From positions 1 to 64,000 of the forward strand of contig NZ_PISP01000002.1 of the NCBI RefSeq assembly GCF_002834295.1: a stretch of DNA of 64,000 nucleotides, read 5' to 3'. Shown piece after piece: positions 34,005-42,901 of this stretch (within the stretch, counting starts at the first letter, position 1; each line of letters starts with the position of its first letter). The stretch comes from Rhodohalobacter barkolensis (GTDB lineage Bacteria; Bacteroidota; Rhodothermia; Balneolales; Balneolaceae). Made by a program: the position numbers and the translations under genes. Below the pieces are notes generated by a model. That model did not search any database, was not told where the DNA came from, and was given only the letters and a program-made list of their open reading frames with translations.

Positions 34005-35705
34005 ATGATACGATTTATGAATAATTTTAAGCTTTCTCTAAACTTGCTGATTTTTATGTCACTAATAGTGATCGCATCATGCAGTGATTCTCCATCAAAC
34101 ACAGAGCCTGAAGAATTAGGTGAAATTTCAATTACAAACATTTCAAATGGGGACATTTTAAGCGGTGAAGTAGATTTGAATTTATCAATAAATGCCGCTG
34201 ATGAGCTGAATCAAATTATTATTAAAGTGAGAGGAAACAAAATTGCTTCATTACAACCCAATGAAAGTAATTTTAGTTTAACAACTTGGGAATTCGCAAA
34301 TGGTAATGCAGAGGTGAAATTAGAAGCCATTACTACTAACGGAGATTTAATAAGCAGTACAACTAATGCAGTCTTTGAAAATTATCTATTTAAGTGGCAA
34401 GTTGGAAACTTTGTAAATGACTTAACTGACAACCCATTGGATGATCAAGTTTATTTAATTGCATCTAAACCAAATGGGGAATTAATAGGAATAGAAGAAA
34501 TTACGAGTAAATCACATGAGTGGGTTGGTATTGGGGCTCCTGAGGAATTTGATTTTAATCTACCGAGCTACTTTAACCTGACATTAATGCATACGTGGTA
34601 TTATTCTAATAATAGTGATTACAAATATTTGAAGTTACAATCAGTAACAGGAAATGAAATATGGACAGAGATTAATCAGGATGAACTTGGAGGATTTCCA
34701 TCAGTCAGTAAATTTAATGATTCCTACCAAGAAGATTTAAGAACCATTGAAAATAACGAGGATAATATATATATAATGGAGCCATTTCCATCAGTTAATT
34801 CAAATTCTGAACATGAAGGGGGAGTAAACGTAATTGTTGAAAACATAGAAGGGAGTGGGTCTAATTGGTTCTTAGTATATGTAGGGAAGGGAGATCAAAA
34901 TAGCGGATATGAATATTTCCAATTTAACGAAAATAATGATTTATATGATTATGAGTTAAATATTGATGTTGCAAATCATTCGTCAGATATTCTAATTGAA
35001 CATAAACTTTCATCAAGTTTTTATTTTATAGAAAACGCAATAAAGGATTCAACTTATACTATAGATTATAATGATGATAGAATAGGTACAGTTGAAAGTT
35101 CGTTACTAATACCCAATAATTTGAATTTTATTTTTAACGGAATTTATGTTCGATATGGCGAGAATAGATATGTCTACTCATTAACTAATTTTATTACGGA
35201 CAGGACTACAAATATTCCACGAGTTAAACATTTTACCCCTACAAATGCAGAGGTAGAGGAGCATATCGTTCAGCTTTATGATGAATTAAATAGTAATTCT
35301 GAAACCACTATTTATTATGAGCAAAGATCGATTGGTAATATAATTAACGAACTTGATTTAATTGATGTTAAATACGAATTGATAAATATTGATAACGAGC
35401 ATTATAATATTTTCAATGAAGGGGATGCAGACATTTATAGGTATAATAATTATTACGCAGGTGAAACCTACACCTCTCAGTGGGAAGTTTTTTCATCATC
35501 TGACATACATGAATTTGCTTATCCAAATATTTCTGATTTTCTAAGTGATATTGCACCACAATTTGAATGGTCAGATTTAAATTTGACAAACTTAGAATAT
35601 TATAAACAATTAAATTCTGATGAAAACATCATCCTCCTGAAGCAATTCTTGATGTATCAAGGTTTATCTACAGAAAATACTTCTTCTATGTCCATTCGAT
35701 TTTGA
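34005..35705 (+). CDS. Large lipoprotein with an N-terminal Ig-like domain
   Basis: 566 aa, or 562 from the ATG at 34017. The signal peptide ends IVIASCSDS (lipobox Cys). Residues about 38-125 look like a bacterial Ig-like domain (ISITNISNGDILSGEVDLNL... AEVKLEAITTNGDLIS). The remaining 430 residues are Asn/Tyr/Asp-rich with predicted beta structure and no recognised family. It follows the DUF285 gene by 42 bases on the same strand and is probably the last gene of the lipoprotein set. Confidence 0.7.
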   Translation: MIRFMNNFKLSLNLLIFMSLIVIASCSDSPSNTEPEELGEISITNISNGDILSGEVDLNLSINAADELNQIIIKVRGNKIASLQPNESNFSLTTWEFANGNAEVKLEAITTNGDLISSTTNAVFENYLFKWQVGNFVNDLTDNPLDDQVYLIASKPNGELIGIEEITSKSHEWVGIGAPEEFDFNLPSYFNLTLMHTWYYSNNSDYKYLKLQSVTGNEIWTEINQDELGGFPSVSKFNDSYQEDLRTIENNEDNIYIMEPFPSVNSNSEHEGGVNVIVENIEGSGSNWFLVYVGKGDQNSGYEYFQFNENNDLYDYELNIDVANHSSDILIEHKLSSSFYFIENAIKDSTYTIDYNDDRIGTVESSLLIPNNLNFIFNGIYVRYGENRYVYSLTNFITDRTTNIPRVKHFTPTNAEVEEHIVQLYDELNSNSETTIYYEQRSIGNIINELDLIDVKYELINIDNEHYNIFNEGDADIYRYNNYYAGETYTSQWEVFSSSDIHEFAYPNISDFLSDIAPQFEWSDLNLTNLEYYKQLNSDENIILLKQFLMYQGLSTENTSSMSIRF

Positions 35706-35715
35706 TTCGCATTTG

Positions 35716-36021
35716 TTAGTTAAGTGTTAACTCATTCTTTAAAAGCACAGAAGAATTTTTAAGTAATGTTGGAAAAGAATCAACGGACACCGATTCCTTT
35801 CCGCCCTCGGGCAGGAGAAACAGCACACATTTCTTACTCGGGAAAGTAGGATCTATGTATTTCTGTAGGTCCTCAATACTAATTAATTTCTTCATCTTAT
35901 TGCCGTTGCAAGCTTTCTTAAATTTTCTCTTGGATTTGGGTGTCAAGAAAGAATAGAGAACCTGAATTCTCATAATCATATCCTTGACTTCATTGATTGT
36001 ATATGTTCTATCCTGATCCAT
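35716..36021 (-). CDS. Hypothetical protein downstream of the AAA+ ATPase
   Basis: 101 aa, no signal peptide. Helical N-terminal half (YTINEVKDMIMRIQVLYSFL, then a basic patch TPKSKRKFKKACNGNKMKK) and a mixed C-terminal half. No family recognised. It lies about 190 bases after the ATPase gene on the same strand, so it may belong to that transcript. The basic patch could contact nucleic acid; that is a guess. Confidence 0.55.
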   Translation of the reverse strand: MDQDRTYTINEVKDMIMRIQVLYSFLTPKSKRKFKKACNGNKMKKLISIEDLQKYIDPTFPSKKCVLFLLPEGGKESVSVDSFPTLLKNSSVLLKNELTLN

Positions 36022-36214
36022 TCATCTATTTATTAAATTTCCGTTTATAGGTCGTTCTGAGTTTTACTCATCTCATTGTATCACTTGCTGAATTGGGGTC
36101 GGCAGAATTGAAATATGGAAGCCTCATGAGGAATTGTAATGGTAGTTGACGGGTGTGGAATTATAAAAGAGAATCACCAAAATGATCCTCCTGTATTTTG
36201 ATTTCAAAATTGGA

Positions 36215-37333
36215 TTAAAAACCCAAATGCGCAGTAGATTGGAACCGTCTTTCAACGATCCGATTTCTCTTTTGTAGCTGTTTGAACGAAGTGTCGATAT
36301 CAACGTCGTTAATCTTTGCAAAAAGAAACAGTTCTTTTAAATCTGCAGGATTTAACTTCATTTCCACCCACTCTGATTCTCTATATTTCTCGGGGAATTC
36401 CTCTTGAAATATGAACTCATAGAAATCAATCGGGAATTGGTCATTGTAGTTGTCAGCTCTGATTTCCTCAAGTACATCCACCCTTTGGTTTCTAAGTACA
36501 TTGGATGGAATTCGATCAGGTGTATTTGTTGTCGAAAGAACGAGTAGATTCTCCCTAAGTAAGGAATTATCCAAGATGTTCAATAATCCAATATGCCCGT
36601 CTCGACCTGTCACAATGGATGCGACTTCTTCAATTACGAGAACAATGAGTCTATTTTCTACAACTCTGTTAAGGGTCAACAGCCCGAAGTCATTAAGCAG
36701 CTTAACATCTTGAGAACTACCAATTCTAATTATGATTGCGTCAAGTTCGTCAATGAGCAAAAAATTTATTGCATAATCAATAAATCGACTCTTGCCAACC
36801 CCATGTCTACCATATAGTAATATAGACCTCTTAAACCCTAAATTATTATTCTGATAGAATTCTTTGTTGTTTAAAAAATTGATTATGCCTTCATGTACTC
36901 GTTTCAAGGTGCTGTTATACTCGTGGGTCGGAAAGTAATGGCTACCGAAATACTTAGTCCGATTTTCTTTCTGTAGCAGACGCAAGTACTCTGATCCCAT
37001 TTCCCTATAAAGGTCAGGCTCATCACCGAGAGCTTCGAGTAGATCCATCATATCTTCATCGGCATCATTATAATTTTCTCGTGCAGATACTTTTGATAAA
37101 ACGAAATTATCTTGACGAGTAGAAGACGGATAATATATGCCTGATGGAATTTCAGATTCAATCGTATGAGGGGGGAATGACAGAAGGGGTCCCTGATCTA
37201 ATACGACGTTCTTGTATTTCTTTGAGTTGTTAATTGAGAAGTACTTTTTCGCTTCTGTTAATAGGTGAGCAACGGTATTATCAGATTTTTTGGAGGTTGA
37301 CGATGTGAATGTGGTCAAGGTTTCCATAGGCAC
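36215..37333 (-). CDS. AAA+ ATPase
   Basis: 372 aa. An N-terminal region without known domain (1-165) precedes an AAA+ core: Walker A GRHGVGKS (175-182), Walker B LIVLVIEEV (229-237) with Glu in place of the usual Asp before the catalytic Glu, sensor 1 STTNTPDRIPSNVL (Asn270), and Arg281/Arg284 as finger candidates. A helical C-terminal domain follows. There is no signal peptide. The fold resembles single-copy bacterial AAA proteins of mobile elements. It could act in element replication, partition or defence; nothing in the sequence decides which. Confidence 0.8.
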   Translation of the reverse strand: MPMETLTTFTSSTSKKSDNTVAHLLTEAKKYFSINNSKKYKNVVLDQGPLLSFPPHTIESEIPSGIYYPSSTRQDNFVLSKVSARENYNDADEDMMDLLEALGDEPDLYREMGSEYLRLLQKENRTKYFGSHYFPTHEYNSTLKRVHEGIINFLNNKEFYQNNNLGFKRSILLYGRHGVGKSRFIDYAINFLLIDELDAIIIRIGSSQDVKLLNDFGLLTLNRVVENRLIVLVIEEVASIVTGRDGHIGLLNILDNSLLRENLLVLSTTNTPDRIPSNVLRNQRVDVLEEIRADNYNDQFPIDFYEFIFQEEFPEKYRESEWVEMKLNPADLKELFLFAKINDVDIDTSFKQLQKRNRIVERRFQSTAHLGF

Positions 37334-37684
37334 ATTTTTGATTAGGGATGGGAATTTTCATGCCTTTAAAGATAAGAGATTTAACCTTTGATCACATCCA
37401 TATCTTCCCAGAAAATAATGGTTTATAAACTAAATAATTAAGGTTAGATTAGTAGTGGCGTATTCAAAATATGAAAGCTGTATTATTTCAGATTGTAGAT
37501 TTTAAAGTACTAATTCATAGTCAGGCTATTATTCTTTATAGTTTGCAGGAATACGTTATTTGAATTACTATTTAAAAAATTTAAGTGTGCGGTACCCTAA
37601 ATGGAATTATATGTTATAACTCAGAATGATTTTATTGAGAACTGCTAAAAAATAACAACATCACTAATTACTATTGAGAGAAAA
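37334..37684. other. Divergent intergenic region between AAA+ and DUF2806-like genes
   Basis: 350 A/T-rich bases without a gene. It must hold divergent promoters. It contains TTCAAAATATGAAAGCTG at about 37463-37480, similar to ATCAAAATATGAAAGTCG at 38821-38838, a possible shared operator. Confidence 0.45.
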
Positions 37685-38668
37685 ATGGAAATAAAGGACG
37701 TGACAGGATTAAGCGATCCACTTAAGAAATTGATTGAGGTAATATCTCAAGGGGTTGGTGCAGTATTCAAGCCGTATTTAATCAGAAAAACAGCTGATGC
37801 TAAAGCATATGAAATAAAAAAAATTTCTGATGCAATAAAAGTGAATCAAGTTAATCTAAAAGAGATCACTTACTCTGATAACCAATTAAGTCTTACTTCA
37901 ATAGATAGAAAGGAATTAAAAACAGAAGATACTTTAGAAGTACGAGCAGAAAATAGAAATCAATTTCAAGAGCAGAAAAAACAAAAAAACATAGAAAATA
38001 TAACTCAAAAAGCTGCTCAGCAGTTGGGGAATGAGGAAAATGTTTCAAAAGAACCTGTAGATGAAGATTGGACGACAAGGTTTTTTAATTATGCAGAGGA
38101 GATTTCAAATGAAGAAATGCAAAATTTATGGGCTCAAATTTTAGCAGGGGAAATTAAAAGACCAAATTCATATTCATTAAGAACCTTGCAAGTTCTTAGA
38201 AATCTATCAAGGGAAGAGGCTTTTATATTTGCCAAAGTAGCAAATTATGCAATCAAATCTCAAAATGAATGGTTTGTATATAATGAGAAAAATGTATTAA
38301 AAGATTTTGGAATAAGTTTTAAAGAGACAACCTTATTACAAGAGATTGATCTATTGCATTCAGGAATAAGCTATAATTTAGATAAATCATCATCTGTTGT
38401 AAGTGCGAACTTCATAGTAGGAAACAAATTTGTGGTTGTTGAGAAAAAACCTAATGCCCCAAGAATAAATTTCTCAATTTTATTATTTACTTCAATAGGT
38501 AGTGAAATGCTCAATTTAATTCAGCCAAAACCTGATTTTAAGTATATACAGAAATTAGCTTCCGATTTAAGATCTAATGATATTACTGTGAAGTACGCAG
38601 ATATTCTTGAAAGAAATGACAGTAAAGTAAAATATTCTAAACCATTAATGGATATACCTGAATTATAA
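37685..38668 (+). CDS. DUF2806-like protein
   Basis: 327 aa, no signal peptide. The N-terminal start (EIKDVTGLSDPLKKLIEVISQGVGAVFKPYLIRKTADAKA) and the central block DDW-type (DEDWTTRFFNYAEEISNEEMQNLWAQILAGEIKRPNSYSLRTL; about 125-170) match the DUF2806 pattern. A Lys/Gln-rich coiled segment links the two parts (about 85-115). The family is common on prophages and islands but has no firmly known function. The C-terminal half is a mixed domain ending in an LNLIQPKPDF segment. Confidence 0.65.
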   Translation: MEIKDVTGLSDPLKKLIEVISQGVGAVFKPYLIRKTADAKAYEIKKISDAIKVNQVNLKEITYSDNQLSLTSIDRKELKTEDTLEVRAENRNQFQEQKKQKNIENITQKAAQQLGNEENVSKEPVDEDWTTRFFNYAEEISNEEMQNLWAQILAGEIKRPNSYSLRTLQVLRNLSREEAFIFAKVANYAIKSQNEWFVYNEKNVLKDFGISFKETTLLQEIDLLHSGISYNLDKSSSVVSANFIVGNKFVVVEKKPNAPRINFSILLFTSIGSEMLNLIQPKPDFKYIQKLASDLRSNDITVKYADILERNDSKVKYSKPLMDIPEL

Positions 38669-38840
38669 CCAACAGATTCTGCTAATGGGATTCACGTAGT
38701 ATACTATGGTCAGTGTTGATATATACTACAGATATTGCGTCAGAAGCCATGCGTTATATGAGTAAGGGTTATTCATTGTAATAATCAATTTCTCCCCTAT
38801 TTTAATTTGAAGCATTTAGAATCAAAATATGAAAGTCGTT

Positions 38841-39047
38841 CTATTTTAGTTTATACCACTTCTTCAAAAATGCTAAATACCCCTGCTTATCGTGGTGTTC
38901 TTCAATTTGATCAATTTCAAAACAGATTACAGAATAGTTATCGGGATAAAATGTCAGTACTATTTTTTTTAACCCCTCAACGGTAAACGAATTGTTATTT
39001 ATAGGCTTGTAAAATTGATATATAAGATTATAGTGTTCTCTCTTCAT
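38841..39047 (-). CDS. Small hypothetical protein downstream of the polymerase-like gene
   Basis: 68 aa: MKREHYNLIYQFYKPINNNS, then a strand-rich middle (FTVEGLKKIVLTFYPDNYSVICFEIDQIEE) and a basic end (FLKKWYKLK). It starts 16 bases after the polymerase-like gene's stop on the same strand and is probably co-expressed. Family not recognised. Confidence 0.55.
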   Translation of the reverse strand: MKREHYNLIYQFYKPINNNSFTVEGLKKIVLTFYPDNYSVICFEIDQIEEHHDKQGYLAFLKKWYKLK

Positions 39048-39063
39048 TGTATTTTGATTGTGA

Positions 39064-40353
39064 TTAATTAAAAGTTTCTTGTTTAAATGGTACGGCTTGA
39101 GCTGATCCGTATAGACTTATATTCAATTGGCATATGATAGAAAAGATTTCTAATTGCATTGATTCAGGTACTATAATTGAATCGTAACGTGTAGCCAATG
39201 GTATTGATGGATACTTTGTATAAATCATTGATAGCAATGATAATATATACTGAGACTCCCATTGAGTATACAAGTAATAGATATATGATTTATCTTTTTC
39301 TACTTGATGTAACCTGTCGCCAAATACGAGTTTGAATCTCTTTGCTGTATTCAATGATTTGAGTGTAACTATCCATTCAGGATATTTTGAGTCAATCACT
39401 TGATGCAATTGATTTACAATAGTTCCTTTCCAATGATGGGTATAGTGTGAACGGTAAGCCAATGTCATAAACGCTTCTTTAACCGTATTTCTCAAGAATT
39501 TTTTGAATAGGGTATCATTTAGATGATCTTTTGGATGATAGATACACTTACGAATATGGGCTAATTCCCTATACTTGTAATCGTGTTCATCTTCATCAAT
39601 GAGATTGGCTAATGATTTATCTAAGGTTGATTCGATTTCATCATTTGAAAATTTCTTAAAAATAAGATCCTGTAAATGTTCATAGATGTTACCGTTCTCT
39701 AAATGGTTGAATAGGGTATAATTGGTTGGCAGATCATCTCTCTGTTTGAGTTGTAGAAGCGTATATGTAGCCATTGAAGACCGTATATCATAGAAAGATA
39801 CATTTTCACCTGTATTTGTTTTGAAGTGTCTAAGGTGTGATTTTTTGATGTGGCAATGATCCGTAATAATACGGTTATCAATTAAACGTTTCTTGTAAAT
39901 CCTTGTATCACAGTTTTTTACGTTATTGTAAGCAGTGAAATTCTCTCGTTTTTTAATCTCTTTTTCAGGTAAATCAAGGGTAATTTTCTTGGATGAGTTA
40001 AACAGAGATTGTAATGCAGGATTATCATTTAGATCCGAATAGGTATAAAAATCCTTAAGCATGTGATAGGTCTTACTATGTGGTTTCAGGTTCACAGTAA
40101 TTGATTCAAAACCGTTTACAGTAGCATCTAATTCTATATTGGGATTCATTTTGTATTTTTTACACGTGCCGTAAATGTCAGGCTCATTAATCCCTCTTGA
40201 CCGTGCTAACTCTTCTGCCATCTCTTGAGGTATATAGCTATGTACCCATTTATTTTGACTGTAAGACCATTTGCGAACGGGATGTATTATTTCATATTCA
40301 TCTAATACGTCTAACACCGTTGAATACCATTCCCTCGAAAATAGCTTAATCAA
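39064..40353 (-). CDS. Polymerase A-like palm-domain protein, probable replication protein of the element
   Basis: 429 aa from a TTG at 40353, but the open frame continues about 65 codons further upstream. Three segments match the order of family-A polymerase palm motifs as seen in mobile-element proteins. Motif A-like is FYDIRSSM (Asp189). A motif B-like helix is FLRNTVKEAFMTLAYRS (about 286-302). Motif C-like is ATRYDSIIVPE (Asp391), preceded by WESQYILSLLSMIYTKYP. DIYE-like NGNIYEHL (221-228) supports this. No exonuclease domain is visible. A role in replicating the excised element is inferred. The gene is probably frameshifted at its 5' end. Confidence 0.6.
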   Translation of the reverse strand: MIKLFSREWYSTVLDVLDEYEIIHPVRKWSYSQNKWVHSYIPQEMAEELARSRGINEPDIYGTCKKYKMNPNIELDATVNGFESITVNLKPHSKTYHMLKDFYTYSDLNDNPALQSLFNSSKKITLDLPEKEIKKRENFTAYNNVKNCDTRIYKKRLIDNRIITDHCHIKKSHLRHFKTNTGENVSFYDIRSSMATYTLLQLKQRDDLPTNYTLFNHLENGNIYEHLQDLIFKKFSNDEIESTLDKSLANLIDEDEHDYKYRELAHIRKCIYHPKDHLNDTLFKKFLRNTVKEAFMTLAYRSHYTHHWKGTIVNQLHQVIDSKYPEWIVTLKSLNTAKRFKLVFGDRLHQVEKDKSYIYYLYTQWESQYILSLLSMIYTKYPSIPLATRYDSIIVPESMQLEIFSIICQLNISLYGSAQAVPFKQETFN

Positions 40354-40586
40354 TCTATTTGATGATTGTTCAACCTGTGAATAGGTTTTTAATGAATTAT
40401 TCTCTGAATCTATCTCATAAAAATCATTGAGGAAAAAGGAAAGTTTTATTCTAAATCTCTCTTTGAACTTTGAGAAGTAATAAGGGGAAAGCTGTTTATT
40501 TTTCTTCTCAAGAAATGAGTGATATATATCATCATTATCTAATAATGAACTGGGTTATTTGGTGTTTTAAACGTGAAAGTTTCCAT
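40354..40586 (-). pseudogene. 5' part of the polymerase-like gene, out of frame
   Basis: Upstream of TTG 40353 the same frame stays open for about 65 codons (SSLLDNDDIYHSFLEKKNKQ, then LSPYYFSKFKERFRIKLSFF and so on) back to a TAA at about 40557-40555, with no start codon. In a second frame an ATG at 40586-40584 gives METFTFKTPNNP. One lost base near 40550-40557 would join the two. Either the gene is damaged, it uses frameshifting, or the assembly has an error here. Confidence 0.5.
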
Positions 40587-41145
40587 CTGTAATTTTGGTG
40601 TCTATCTGATTCTATATCAAATCATATATTTGTTATTATTCATTGTTGTATTTCTTGGTGTTAATACTCTGATCAATATTTGAGAGTGGATAACAGGGTA
40701 GATCATTATTCCACCCTGTTTCACTTTCACTTTCACCAAAGCATCTATAAATAACTATTGTACTACTCTCTTTTTTAAATAAAATCCTTTGATTCTATAA
40801 ACCATTGGAATGGTTAAACTTACAAGTTTATAGATCTATATAAGAGTTAAAAGTCTTTTAATATTTGAGAGTGGATAACTATTATTACTTTTTCTCTTTG
40901 TATATAATCCCTTTTACATTAATAAAGAGTATGTTAAATCCATATTGTTACAAGCAATCTTTATTATTTATGTATATATATTAAAATAAAATTAATACAT
41001 AATAAGTGTATAATAAATATTATAAGAGAGGAGAGAACATAAGACACCGTATATTGTTTTCATTAGTGCTGTAACTCATTGATATAAATATAATTACAGC
41101 GATTAAAAACCCAATCTAAATGATAATATGAGTTATAAGTAGTTA
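40587..41145. other. A/T-rich gene-free region with direct repeats; candidate replication origin
   Basis: About 560 bases with no gene, upstream of the polymerase-like gene and downstream of the AlpA-like gene. It contains the 20-bp repeat AATATTTGAGAGTGGATAAC at 40675-40694 and 40860-40879, runs of A/T only (about 40970-41030), and a short inverted repeat around 40698-40722 (CAGGGT... ACCCTG). This layout fits an origin or a regulatory region for the replication gene; it is not proof. Confidence 0.45.
40675..40879 (+). repeat. Pair of identical 20-bp direct repeats
   Basis: AATATTTGAGAGTGGATAAC occurs at 40675-40694 and 40860-40879, spaced 185 bases start to start. The first nine bases of its core (ATATTTGAGAG) recur at about 42693-42703, just before the integrase gene start. 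They are possible binding sites for an element-encoded DNA-binding protein. Confidence 0.7.
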
Positions 41146-41337
41146 TCAATTGATTGTGTTATCTTCTCTTAGTGATTCCATGTAGTTATTGACATCTGAC
41201 TCTTTGAATCGTACTAACTTAGTGCCAATTCTAAGTACAGGTGGAAAATTATTATTTCTTTTCCTTTCCCGATCAACCGTTTGAACACTAACGTTTAGTA
41301 ATTCCGCTAATTCATTCCGTGTAACTAATCCATTCAT
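41146..41337 (-). CDS. AlpA-like/excisionase-type HTH protein
   Basis: 63 aa from ATG 41337 (MNGLVTRNELAELLNVSVQT), chosen over an upstream ATG at 41394 because the domain begins here. The sequence is a complete winged-HTH of the AlpA/MerR-like excisionase family: RNELAELLNVSVQTVDRERK recognition helix, PPVLRIGTKLVRFKESDVNNYM wing and terminal helix. Such proteins control integrase expression or direct excision. It sits between the integrase and the replication gene, all on minus. Confidence 0.75.
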   Translation of the reverse strand: MNGLVTRNELAELLNVSVQTVDRERKRNNNFPPVLRIGTKLVRFKESDVNNYMESLREDNTIN

Positions 41338-41501
41338 TTTACATACGCTTCCATTTCTTAATACATTCAATTGTGTATTAAAAGAGCATATCAAATCCGT
41401 ATTGTTACAAGCTATATTTATTACTTGAGTGTAATAAAAACAGATATTTATGGAATATTATTTATTATATAAAAAGTAATTCATGATACTTGAGAATGGA
41501 A

Positions 41502-42695
41502 CTACTTGTCTAATCTAATCTCATTTAAAAATGATTCATACTCTTTTAAAGCTTCTATCTTTTCTGAATGATAATCATAGCGATTATATATTGAACGGAT
41601 TGCAGAGTGTTCATTGGCAGAAGCATTATTTAACAGATGATCAATAATATGTGGCTGTATACCCTTTTCACTAAGATGTGTATTGAGAGTCCGTCTTAAA
41701 TCGTGAAAATTGAAATTATCAATACCTGTTTTCTCTCTGATCAGTTTTTTCATCGGCTTGAATGTTGTCGGATATGTATGATAATGGCTCTTCCAATTGG
41801 AATGAAAGACATATTTAGATTTTTTATTCTTGGATCTTGGAATAATGATATCATTCATAATAGTATCGCAGAGATACACCGTATCACCATTTCCATTTTT
41901 TGTATTTTCAGGCGGTATAGTCCATATCTGATTATCAAGATCTAATTGATCCCATGTCATTTTGAGCGTTTCTTTTTTCCGTTTGGCTGTATAAAAAAGA
42001 ACCTGTACTAAATCTTTAAATGGTTGAGTTGTTAAATCTACGTGTTTGAAGATGCTTTTTATCTCTTCTTTACTATAAAAAACTTCCCTTGGTTTTGGTT
42101 TTGGGAGACCTACCATTGCATTTATAACAGGATTGTGTAACTCGTCTGCTAAAGATCTACCATGAATGAAAAGTGATGAAAGCATTTGCTTTAATTTTCG
42201 GATATGTGATACAGAATACTCTTGTTTTTGGTAATCCTGTAAAAAGTAGGTGATATCTTTTGTTCTAATTTGATCCATTTTTTGAGATCCGAATACAGGT
42301 AATATATGTTTTTCAATCGTGGATGTATTGGTAGTATATGATGCCTCACGTAGATTGGGTTTCATTGTGTAATCCCTGTAATTCTCATACACTTCTTTTA
42401 GAGTTGGTACAGATGAAACAGATTCCTTATTCAAATCATCAGGATATACACCTTTTTGAATGTTGAGATAGTATTCCGTGGCTATCTCTCTTGCTTCCGC
42501 CAATGATAGAGCAGGGTAATCACCTATATTTTTTCGTTTCGATTTACCTTTTGAATCTCTGTATCTGAAACAGAAGACTTTTTTAGTTTTGGACACTCTT
42601 AAACTTAAACCTTGGGTTGTGTCTGTGTATTCTTTCTGTTTTTCCGTGAATGGGTAGCTTTCAATTGCCCTGTGAGTAAGCTTAATAGATGCCAT
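41502..42695 (-). CDS. int: P4-type tyrosine integrase
   Basis: 397 aa. N-terminal DUF4102-type arm-binding domain (about 1-85; LTHRAIESYPFTEKQKEYTD, FCFRYRDSKGKSKRKNIGDY, ALSLAEAREIA). A SAM-like core-binding domain spans about 110-190. The catalytic domain has the first Arg in TAKRKKETLKMTW, the H-x-x-R box HDLRRTLNTHL, and the Tyr nucleophile in the YNRYDYHSEK region. It lies 210 bases inside the right attachment site and presumably recombines the clpS 3' end. P4-type integrases usually target tRNA genes, so a protein-gene target is less common. Confidence 0.92.
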   Translation of the reverse strand: MASIKLTHRAIESYPFTEKQKEYTDTTQGLSLRVSKTKKVFCFRYRDSKGKSKRKNIGDYPALSLAEAREIATEYYLNIQKGVYPDDLNKESVSSVPTLKEVYENYRDYTMKPNLREASYTTNTSTIEKHILPVFGSQKMDQIRTKDITYFLQDYQKQEYSVSHIRKLKQMLSSLFIHGRSLADELHNPVINAMVGLPKPKPREVFYSKEEIKSIFKHVDLTTQPFKDLVQVLFYTAKRKKETLKMTWDQLDLDNQIWTIPPENTKNGNGDTVYLCDTIMNDIIIPRSKNKKSKYVFHSNWKSHYHTYPTTFKPMKKLIREKTGIDNFNFHDLRRTLNTHLSEKGIQPHIIDHLLNNASANEHSAIRSIYNRYDYHSEKIEALKEYESFLNEIRLDK

Positions 42696-42746
42696 ATTTG
42701 AGAGTCATTTAATTGATGCGTGAATCCAATATAAAAAATTTGAGAC

Positions 42747-42771
42747 AATTAGGACACATATAGGACACAAA
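42747..42771 (+). repeat. Right arm repeat of the element (GGACAC motifs)
   Basis: 25 bases matching 21215-21239 with one difference, followed at 42772-42780 by a third TTAGGACAC copy. It lies about 135 bases inside the right attachment site and upstream of the integrase gene start. It is a likely integrase arm-binding site. Confidence 0.65.
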
Positions 42772-42901
42772 TTAGGACACTTGGAAAGAATAAGATAGAG
42801 AAAGGAAAAACGAGACGTTCAGAGATAAGTTAATGTATTACAGTGCCTTAGGCTGTATTATGTGGTGTCTTAAGATGGGATAGGGTAGGGTGTGATAATA
42901 T

